Made by a program: the position numbers and the translations under genes. A stretch of DNA of 64,000 nt from Brasilonema sp. UFV-L1 (GTDB lineage Bacteria; Cyanobacteriota; Cyanobacteriia; Cyanobacteriales; Nostocaceae). The notes under the pieces are model-generated. The model ran no database searches. It was not told the origin of the DNA and saw nothing but the letters and a program-made list of their open reading frames with translations. The stretch spans positions 18,876 to 82,875 of the forward strand of contig NZ_QMEA01000022.1 in assembly GCF_012912105.1 (NCBI RefSeq). The letters are read 5' to 3'. Each line of letters opens with the position of its first letter. Positions within the stretch are counted from its first letter, which is position 1. Below, one piece after another: positions 39,938 through 48,091 of this stretch.

Positions 39938-40227
39938 AAAGGAATAGCCTCTTTTAAGACTTGATCTTGAATAAAATAATGTAAAGAATTAGTAGTTACC
40001 ACATCAACCTTCCGATTCAACAAAGTTTCTAACTCTTGAACCAAGCCACCAGGAAACCAAGGTGTAATTTTATTCAAGTCATAATCAATCAAAAAATCAA
40101 TATCACTGCTTGGTGTTTCTTCTCCTCTAGCTACACTACCAAAAATTCGGATATTATAAGCACCATGTTTAGCAGCAATACTGATAATTTCTGCTCGTTT
40201 TTCTTGGAGAAGTTCTTTTAATCCCAT
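39934..40227 (-). CDS. mntA: MntA-like nucleotidyltransferase antitoxin
   Basis: A 97-residue minimal nucleotidyltransferase. The motif GSVARGEETPSSDIDFLID (30-48) has Gly-Ser and the two catalytic Asp residues 42 and 44. MntA proteins neutralise HepT toxins by adding AMP to a Tyr of the Rx4HxY motif. The antitoxin gene is intact while the adjoining toxin has a stop. The pair sits directly at the leader-distal end of the CRISPR array. Confidence 0.85.
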   Translation of the reverse strand: MGLKELLQEKRAEIISIAAKHGAYNIRIFGSVARGEETPSSDIDFLIDYDLNKITPWFPGGLVQELETLLNRKVDVVTTNSLHYFIQDQVLKEAIPL

Positions 40228-40283
40228 TTTTTACTTTCTCTTATAAAACTACAGCTTATTTTAAAACATCATCTTTAATCACT

Positions 40284-43200
40284 GTTTCCAACTAATCCGA
40301 TTTAACCCAATCGGTAGGGGAGATGGTGGGGACGAAGCAAAGCCTAGTCTTACTGGTTTCCAACTAATCCGATTTAACCCAATCGGTAGGGAATTGAGCT
40401 TGCATTATTGTCTCCTGTAAAACTTGAGAGTTTCCAACTAATCCGATTTAACCCAATCGGTAGGGCAGTAGTGAAGATCAGGGTAAAAGCTCTGAAAAGT
40501 TTCCAACTAATCCGATTTAACCCAATCGGTAGGGGCAGATTGCTATAAAAAGGATAAAGATGGGAACATAACTCGTTTCCAACTAATCCGATTTAACCCA
40601 ATCGGTAGGGTACAGCTTTCTCCCATACAAACAGCGCTATCGCTAATCGTTTCCAACTAATCCGATTTAACCCAATCGGTAGGGCATTAAATGAAGCGGC
40701 AATCAGCCAGATGCTCTTTAATGTTTCCAACTAATCCGATTTAACCCAATCGGTAGGGGTCATTATGTCTAACTTCGCAAACGCTAATCCTGTTGTTTCC
40801 AACTAATCCGATTTAACCCAATCGGTAGGGAATGGAAAAAACGCAGCTGCCTTTGACCCTATAAACGTTTCCAACTAATCCGATTTAACCCAATCGGTAG
40901 GGCAGTTAATTAACTTCACTATACGAGAAAACTATACAGAGTTTCCAACTAATCCGATTTAACCCAATCGGTAGGGTTGCAGGAACAGATGATGCATTTA
41001 CGCAAGATGAGCTTGTTTCCAACTAATCCGATTTAACCCAATCGGTAGGGGCGGCATAATCGCTGTTACTCGTGAAGGAAAAGAAGTTTCCAACTAATCC
41101 GATTTAACCCAATCGGTAGGGAGGCAGTAATTTCCGCTTTTGTTTTGTGTATTTCTTTGTTTCCAACTAATCCGATTTAACCCAATCGGTAGGGCGGCAA
41201 AAAAAGAAGAAAAAACCGACACAAAAAGTTTCCAACTAATCCGATTTAACCCAATCGGTAGGGAATTGTTTTTTTTGCCGAACAGCCTGAAGAAAAAGTT
41301 TCCAACTAATCCGATTTAACCCAATCGGTAGGGTACTATCATAAGTGTGTTAGCACTTGTGACAATTATAGGTTTCCAACTAATCCGATTTAACCCAATC
41401 GGTAGGGAGACAGTAAACCAAAACGATCCTGACGTTCAAACACGTCAGGTTTCCAACTAATCCGATTTAACCCAATCGGTAGGGTGGTGCAAAAAAACAA
41501 AGATAGAATTCTTTTGGTAAAAACGTTTCCAACTAATCCGATTTAACCCAATCGGTAGGGTGGTAATGTGTTAGACAACAATTAGTTCATGTTGTAAGAT
41601 TAAGGTTTCCAACTAATCCGATTTAACCCAATCGGTAGGGGCAGGAGAAAAAATTATAGTTGAGACATGTACTAGCGTTTCCAACTAATCCGATTTAACC
41701 CAATCGGTAGGGAAATGAGCAAAAGAAAGAGATTATTGGAACCTACTTGTTTCCAACTAATCCGATTTAACCCAATCGGTAGGGAAGGGAGTCCTAGGCA
41801 AACGATTGCCTGAAGAGTTTCCAACTAATCCGATTTAACCCAATCGGTAGGGGGGTATACCAATACAAAAGGAGAAACACCCATGTTAACGGTTTCCAAC
41901 TAATCCGATTTAACCCAATCGGTAGGGAGTTTGAAAAAAGCTCTTTTTGCTACCTCTTTCATCGCTATGTTTCCAACTAATCCGATTTAACCCAATCGGT
42001 AGGGTCTTGCTGATCAAAAATCTAAACCAGTATCGCAAGAGGTTTCCAACTAATCCGATTTAACCCAATCGGTAGGGTGTTTTCACTGGGCACGACCCCG
42101 TGCCTGAAGGAGACGGTTTCCAACTAATCCGATTTAACCCAATCGGTAGGGTACTTAAAGAAACCGGAGAAAAGTGGGAAGCGATTCACGTTCCCGTTTC
42201 CAACTAATCCGATTTAACCCAATCGGTAGGGCATCACTCCTCAGTATTGGGTAGGGGGTTATCCTAAAGTTTCCAACTAATCCGATTTAACCCAATCGGT
42301 AGGGTTGTAGTACAAGAAGTCGTCCGTATCGCTTAACTTCGTTTCCAACTAATCCGATTTAACCCAATCGGTAGGGAGAAGTTGAGTTTGATTCTAGTTT
42401 GCCTGGCTCAAGAGGTAGTTTCCAACTAATCCGATTTAACCCAATCGGTAGGGGAGTTAACTAAGAATACTGGGGAAAAATGGGAAGCGATTCGTTTCCA
42501 ACTAATCCGATTTAACCCAATCGGTAGGGTACCAATTAACTGCACACCATTCTGGGTTACTTTGAATGTTTCCAACTAATCCGATTTAACCCAATCGGTA
42601 GGGACTTTATCGTTGCAGCTGGTTCAGTTGACGGAGTTTTAGCCTGTTTCCAACTAATCCGATTTAACCCAATCGGTAGGGTTACTATTGCTACTTCTCT
42701 ATTTACAGCTTTCTCCCATAGTTTCCAACTAATCCGATTTAACCCAATCGGTAGGGGTTACCGAGGAGTGGCTAAACAGGCATGATTTAAAGTTTCCAAC
42801 TAATCCGATTTAACCCAATCGGTAGGGGACAGCAACGCTTGCTCAAACGTTAATGGGCTAACGTTTCCAACTAATCCGATTTAACCCAATCGGTAGGGTC
42901 AAACCGGCGAAATCGTTGAGTTAATTTCTTTAAGTTTCCAACTAATCCGATTTAACCCAATCGGTAGGGTCGCGGTACAGTAGAGATTTGTCGGGGAGAT
43001 AAGTGTAAGTTTCCAACTAATCCGATTTAACCCAATCGGTAGGGCGCTTCTGGCACGCTATATACCCAAGTTCTTTAAACTGAGCGGTTTCCAACTAATC
43101 CGATTTAACCCAATCGGTAGGGTCTTTTGCCAATAGCCAAGAACTTTCTTCTTTGAATTCTGTTTCCAACTAATCCGATTTAACCCAATCGGTAGGGGCG

Positions 43201-44520
43201 AGAATGATCGTCGAGGTCGGAAACCGCTTCTAGAAGGTTTCCAACTAATCCGATTTAACCCAATCGGTAGGGATAACTCAAGTTCTTGCAGAGGAAACAC
43301 CTCCAAAGTTTCCAACTAATCCGATTTAACCCAATCGGTAGGGTTCTCCTAACGAAGTTGTAACTAAGTTACAAAATGAATTGTTTCCAACTAATCCGAT
43401 TTAACCCAATCGGTAGGGAGGCAATCAAGCCTAAAAAAAGCCGTAGGCATTTGGGATTCGTTTCCAACTAATCCGATTTAACCCAATCGGTAGGGGTTTT
43501 AAATCGTCGTTCTTCTATCCAGCAACAGAAGTTTCCAACTAATCCGATTTAACCCAATCGGTAGGGCAAAAATGTCCCTACCAAAAAGGTCTTACTTTGG
43601 AGAACCGTTTCCAACTAATCCGATTTAACCCAATCGGTAGGGTGCTAGCGCTGAATCAGCATGGCAGTATACTGCTGAAAGGGAGTTTCCAACTAATCCG
43701 ATTTAACCCAATCGGTAGGGGGGTATTTAAACCTCGTGATGCCGAGAGTAAGGTTTCCAACTAATCCGATTTAACCCAATCGGTAGGGGTGACAAAACTG
43801 ATAGCAACAGGCAGCGTAGTGATGACGTTTCCAACTAATCCGATTTAACCCAATCGGTAGGGACTTGGGACAATAAGAAAGTAGAAGAGAGCCCTGAGGT
43901 TTCCAACTAATCCGATTTAACCCAATCGGTAGGGTACCACGGAACAGCTGAACAACTACGACAACAGACAGTTTCCAACTAATCCGATTTAACCCAATCG
44001 GTAGGGAAGCAACTTCAGTGATGCTGATCAATCTTCTAGCGTGAGTGTTTCCAACTAATCCGATTTAACCCAATCGGTAGGGGCTGCTTCCTTGTTTATT
44101 TCCGGCGTTGTTCTCATTTCGTTTCCAACTAATCCGATTTAACCCAATCGGTAGGGAAATCAATTACAATTCGGTTTTTCTTGACCTGTAACGTTTCCAA
44201 CTAATCCGATTTAACCCAATCGGTAGGGTAACCCAGAATGGTGCAACGGTAAGTGCAGGAATGTTTCCAACTAATCCGATTTAACCCAATCGGTAGGGTG
44301 GCAACTGTTGCTAACCAAGACCTAGCTACTGCTATGTTTCCAACTAATCCGATTTAACCCAATCGGTAGGGGTTAATTTAGGAATTGATTACTATGCCTC
44401 AATCTAGGTTTCCAACTAATCCGATTTAACCCAATCGGTAGGGTTCTTCTGTCTTCGCACAGTCTGCTCCTAAAGCTACTACAAGTTTCCAACTAATCCG
44501 ATTTAACCCAATCGGTAGGG
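40284..44520 (-). CRISPR. CRISPR array, 58 repeats of 36 bp and 57 spacers
   Basis: The plus-strand repeat starts GTTTCCAACTAATCCG and ends CCCAATCGGTAGGG; all copies I read look identical. CCGAT and ATCGG inside the repeat can pair. Repeat starts are spaced 68-80 bases, so spacers are 32-44 nt. On the minus strand the repeat ends TTGGAAAC, the form of the 8-nt 5' handle in type III crRNAs. All cas genes to the right are also on the minus strand, so transcription is most likely right to left with the leader at 44521-44738. The identical distal repeat suggests that the array is well maintained. Two spacer pairs are related (see findings). Confidence 0.97.
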
Positions 44521-44738
44521 GGTTCGTCTAGCAGCCCTTACCCAGTAAGGGTTCCAGCCGCCAAATCGACACCACTCTCAAATACATTATATATGTTGTG
44601 CGAAATTGAGCAAAACACATACCTCAAATCCTTGCCCTACAAGCAATCGACACCACTCAACGAAAAATATAGGGTTTCGGCGATTTGGCGAGTGGTGTCG
44701 ATGCACCATCTAAAAATCACCCCTAATCTTCCCCAAAC
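44521..44738 (-). promoter_or_regulatory. CRISPR leader with iterated motif
   Basis: Lies between cas2 and the first repeat. AATCGACACCACTC occurs at 44564-44577 and 44645-44658, and its inverse GAGTGGTGTCGAT at 44690-44702. A hairpin CCCTTAC-CCA-GTAAGGG (44536-44552) sits 16 bases from the array. CGCCAAATCG next to the first copy recurs inverted at 44681-44690. These could be binding sites for the adaptation complex or a regulator, plus the array promoter. Confidence 0.65.
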
Positions 44739-45014
44739 CTAGATGACATAATACTTTGGCGGTGGTTGGGGAGACTCACCACCAATTGTTAACACCCTGG
44801 AAACCGCCTCCTGCGATATCCAGTAAAACCGCACATTATCCTCCACAGGTTTAACTAACTTTTTTACCTTTTCATGAAGTTCTCGCATTTCCTCCAAACT
44901 GAGAAAACACTCAAACACAGAAAGTTGGACTCTTCGCCCATATCCCTCCAGGAAATTAGATAACTTCGTGCGCCTTTTATCATTAGGAATATCATACACA
45001 ATAAGCACCAGCAT
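44739..45014 (-). CDS. cas2: Cas2
   Basis: A 91-residue protein with the Cas2 ferredoxin-like pattern: MLVLIVYDIPNDKRRTKLSN with the conserved Asp8, GRRVQLSVFECFLS and VRFYWI. Cas2 dimers bridge two Cas1 dimers during spacer insertion. It follows cas1 in the same direction after a 180-base gap and is adjacent to the leader. Confidence 0.95.
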   Translation of the reverse strand: MLVLIVYDIPNDKRRTKLSNFLEGYGRRVQLSVFECFLSLEEMRELHEKVKKLVKPVEDNVRFYWISQEAVSRVLTIGGESPQPPPKYYVI

Positions 45015-45194
45015 GAAACAATTAGATAATATAAATTCATGAAAATACCAGTTTTTTAGGATAATTCAAAACAAAGCAAGCATATTAAATGTGTAAGTTA
45101 TATCAAACTTAGATAATGACTTGTCCACAGCGATCGCTGTGGACAAACATGTTTTTACAAAATTAGGATACTCCCAATTCAAAATCTAAAATCC

Positions 45195-46400
45195 TTAGAC
45201 TGCTCTTAAAAAAGGTTCATATGGAACCCCAGACAACAAACACCGTTTATATCGTCTTACTTGTAATTGAATCGCATGGCGATAGGTTGTTTGAGATTGT
45301 AAATCTGGATGAGATATCTCTTCATTCATCCTGGTTTCAAATTGTTTAAGAAAGACTCGTCTGGATGATTGATTTAAATAAACTCCTCCCGTGCTAGGAA
45401 CTATGTCAAAATCTTTGGGCTTGAGTAAAGAATGATTAATAATATTTAAAACCAAACTATCAACAACGACAGACCTCATTTCCTCCATTAAATCAAACGC
45501 TAAATAAGGTTTCTGTTTCTCCCCATAGTGAAAATTCCCCAAATAAGGAGAAAGTCCTTCAGCGACAAGAAAACTTAGAACATTATTAAATAACAGCGTG
45601 TAACCAAAACTCAATAAAGAATTTACTGGATCCGTGGGTGGTTGACGGTTACGTAGAGAAAATTCAAACTTGGAATTAGTAATTAACTGACTAAAAGCCG
45701 GGAAATATCTTGCAGCAGCGATTCCTTCATAACCGCGTAACGTATCTAAATTATCTACTAAATCGAGCGAGTCGATATCTTTACTGATTCCATAAATAGG
45801 TTTTTCCACTTCTGTGATTTTGCGCTTACGGTTAAATCGCAATAATAGCTGTTTGGAATTCATCAATTTCCCGAAAACGATCGCTCTGGAAACCTGAAAT
45901 TGAAAGTAGTCATCCTTGCGTCTCTCAATCTGGATTAATTGATTATCTAAATTCGTTGACTCTTCACTCCATAAATGACCATGATATTGACCACTCTGAC
46001 TGAGAAATACAACAGGTATTTGTTCTTGTAAACAGACTTGTATCACAGGAGTGGATAGTTGAATATTACCAAAAACGAGAATTTGCTGAACTTCTCGAAT
46101 GGGAACTTCAAGTTTTGGTTTTTCTGAAACATGAATGATAAAGCGTTGGTAGTCTTTATAAATATTTGTGCCTTGTTCAATCAGATAAATAGCTGCCATT
46201 TCTTGATGCCAAATATTTTTTTGAAAAGGACTGTTATCCTCTTCGGTTTGAAGAGGTGATTCTGTTTCTATTTCCGCGAGGAAGGGTTGATGTAGAGTTG
46301 CAATATTTCTTAAATACGCGATATCCTCGTTTTCAGACTCCAGGTTAGGAACGATTTCAGAAATGTTTTGCTTCTCGTTACTTGGAGGTAGAACCTCCAT
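45195..46400 (-). CDS. cas1: Cas1 integrase, probably translated as part of RT-Cas1
   Basis: 401 residues from the first ATG. The Cas1 core starts near residue 65 (IWHQEMAAIYLIEQGTNIY), and the metal-binding residues are Glu225 (LRGYEGIAAARYF), His291 (LGNFHYG) and Asp303 (AFDLMEEMR). No ribosome site precedes the ATG at 46400. The reading frame is open for 53 more codons upstream to an A9 run inside the RT gene. That makes it likely that the ATG is not the true start and that Cas1 is made as an RT-Cas1 fusion after a -1 shift. Residues 1-60 are a linker-like acidic stretch. Confidence 0.9.
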   Translation of the reverse strand: MEVLPPSNEKQNISEIVPNLESENEDIAYLRNIATLHQPFLAEIETESPLQTEEDNSPFQKNIWHQEMAAIYLIEQGTNIYKDYQRFIIHVSEKPKLEVPIREVQQILVFGNIQLSTPVIQVCLQEQIPVVFLSQSGQYHGHLWSEESTNLDNQLIQIERRKDDYFQFQVSRAIVFGKLMNSKQLLLRFNRKRKITEVEKPIYGISKDIDSLDLVDNLDTLRGYEGIAAARYFPAFSQLITNSKFEFSLRNRQPPTDPVNSLLSFGYTLLFNNVLSFLVAEGLSPYLGNFHYGEKQKPYLAFDLMEEMRSVVVDSLVLNIINHSLLKPKDFDIVPSTGGVYLNQSSRRVFLKQFETRMNEEISHPDLQSQTTYRHAIQLQVRRYKRCLLSGVPYEPFLRAV

Positions 46401-46495
46401 GACTGCATTCCCATGCAGAGCATGGGAACGAGATGAATCATGATTTGGATGGGAACGAGGTGACTTGGTATCATACTCTGCATGGGAATGAGGTG
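46401..46495. repeat. Dispersed-repeat pieces inside the RT-Cas1 linker
   Basis: CTCGTTCCCATGCTCTGCAT (minus strand) and two degenerate relatives lie here, related to the palindromes at 37988-38236 and 63178-63287. In the Cas1 frame they translate as SPHSHAEYD...SRSHALHGNAV without a stop. Confidence 0.6.
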
Positions 46496-46510
46496 AAATA
46501 GTGTTTAATT

Positions 46511-47479
46511 CTACAATATTGTCCTTAGTTTTCTGGCTTGCGTTCTCAGATTTGGGACTTTTTTTTTAGTGCTATTTTGAGGTTTATTTTGTTTTTCAAG
46601 AGCAGATTTCAGCTTCTCCTCGTCAACATTCACAGGAAAAATAGCATTCTCTAAAAAACCATGACCTAAAAACCGAAATCCACGCCCAAAATTAGTAATT
46701 TGGGTTTTCTCTGTATTCATCGTCAAGCCCATCGAATCCAATAGATTCATGATTTCTGATTTAGCTTCTAAAATCCGCTCTTGAGTCAGCGATAAAACCA
46801 GAAAATCATCTGCATAACGCACGAGTTTTAAATCAGTCGCACTCACCCATTCATCAAACTCATGTAGATAAATATTTGCCAAAATCGGGGAAATCACTGC
46901 ACCTTGAGGAATACCTTTTTGCGGTAAGACTAACCCTTCTGCAGTTAACACCCCGACTGATATCCAAGATTTAATCAAACATAAAATTCCCGGATTATCT
47001 ATATATAACCTGACTTCTTTTAATAACCTGTGATGGTCGATATTATCAAAAAACTTGGCGATATCCGCATCTAACACCCAGTGATATCCCATATCTCGCC
47101 AATCAGCGATTTTTTCTACTGCATTGAGATAAGATAAATTAGGACGATAAGCAAAACTAGCAGGCGAAAATTTATCCTCCATTAACGGATACAGTATATT
47201 CAATAAAGCCTGCTGCACAATTCTGTCTCGTACAGTTGGTATTTTTAACTCTCTTTGAGTGCCATTTTTTTTGGGGATAATCACCTGCTTGCAAGGAGAG
47301 GGTTGATAAGTACTATTAGCGACAGCATTGAGTAATTGATAAATATTTACGATTTGATTGCGAGCAAAACTATCAATCGTTTCTCCATCTACTCCTGCAC
47401 AACCGCGATTTTCGGCTACTTTTTGCCAAGCATTTTGAAAATTCTTAAGATCGAGAAACTTGCTAGCAATATCAATCAT
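46511..47479 (-). CDS. CRISPR-associated reverse transcriptase
   Basis: A 322-residue group II intron-like RT. DADIAKFFDNIDHHRLL (first catalytic Asp near 138), KGIPQGAVISPILANIYLHEFD and YADD (222-225) are intact, as is FLGHGF. Such RTs accompany or are fused to type III Cas1 and allow spacers to be taken from RNA. In the zero frame it runs only 15 codons past the A9 run at 46559-46567 and stops at TAG 46511-46513. With a -1 shift it enters the Cas1 frame. The start overlaps the end of the HD gene by 8 bases. Confidence 0.95.
   Translation of the reverse strand: MIDIASKFLDLKNFQNAWQKVAENRGCAGVDGETIDSFARNQIVNIYQLLNAVANSTYQPSPCKQVIIPKKNGTQRELKIPTVRDRIVQQALLNILYPLMEDKFSPASFAYRPNLSYLNAVEKIADWRDMGYHWVLDADIAKFFDNIDHHRLLKEVRLYIDNPGILCLIKSWISVGVLTAEGLVLPQKGIPQGAVISPILANIYLHEFDEWVSATDLKLVRYADDFLVLSLTQERILEAKSEIMNLLDSMGLTMNTEKTQITNFGRGFRFLGHGFLENAIFPVNVDEEKLKSALEKQNKPQNSTKKKVPNLRTQARKLRTIL
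46559..46567 (-). promoter_or_regulatory. Candidate -1 frameshift or slippage site (A9) joining RT and Cas1
   Basis: The RT codons here are ACT AAA AAA AAA GTC. A -1 shift gives AAA AAA AAA AGT CCC AAA and leads, with no stop, through 53 codons to the Cas1 ATG. Predicted fusion: 307 + 53 + 401 = 761 residues. A AAA AAA is a workable slippery heptamer, and long A runs also cause RNA polymerase slippage. Confidence 0.6.
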
Positions 47480-48071
47480 CTTTCACCTTCTCCCACTCAC
47501 CAATAATGCGATTTAATTCCTTTACTAACCAAGAATGAGCATCAGTTTCTAAAAACAAAGCCAGCAAAGTGTGGTAATACCATAAAGTTCCATCTTTACC
47601 ACCTTGAAACTTTTGCCAAGTTGCTTCTCCTTCTTGATGTAAATCTTTCAAAATACAACGCGCATTATGCAATTTATCCGCTAGCGCTACCCTACGAATC
47701 GAAGCTGAAGCATGACGCAATTTTTCAATATATTGCTGTTTGCGTTCTTGCCAAGGTGGCTTTGGTATTGTATCTGCATCAGTACAACCATCAACTATTT
47801 CACAGACTCTTTCACCAAACATATTGAAAATGACTTGGCGGGTTGCTTCCCCTCCTTGGTCTTCAATGGCATCATGTAATAATGCTGCGATCGCTTCATC
47901 TTCGTCGCCACCATCTTCTAATACCAGCGCTGCGACACTTAATAAATGGCTAATGTAAGGTACATTACCTCCTCCTTTTCTAATTTGTTTGGCGTGAAGT
48001 CTGGTAGCGTAAACCAAAGCTTGTTCAAAACGATGAGTTAATTTTGATGTTTCTGTTGCGTGTAAGTTCAT
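47472..48071 (-). CDS. HD-domain protein (RelA/SpoT-type phosphohydrolase fold)
   Basis: The ATG at 48071 is preferred because AGGGAAA lies upstream; an earlier start would overlap the previous gene. The 199 residues contain the HD-fold residues: YISHLLSVAALVLE (His), ALLHDAIED (His-Asp) and ALADKLHNARCILK (Asp), arranged as in the hydrolase half of RelA/SpoT and MESH1 proteins. It could cleave a nucleotide such as (p)ppGpp or another signal. Placed between the TIGR03985 gene and RT in a CRISPR operon, it may serve regulation or immunity, but I cannot assign a substrate. Confidence 0.75.
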   Translation of the reverse strand: MNLHATETSKLTHRFEQALVYATRLHAKQIRKGGGNVPYISHLLSVAALVLEDGGDEDEAIAALLHDAIEDQGGEATRQVIFNMFGERVCEIVDGCTDADTIPKPPWQERKQQYIEKLRHASASIRRVALADKLHNARCILKDLHQEGEATWQKFQGGKDGTLWYYHTLLALFLETDAHSWLVKELNRIIGEWEKVKDD

Positions 48072-48091
48072 GGTGTGATTTCCCTGATTAT

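Noticed and set aside
43058..44031. Frames with repeated LPIGLNRISWK peptides
   Set aside because: These are translations of the CRISPR repeats on the minus strand.
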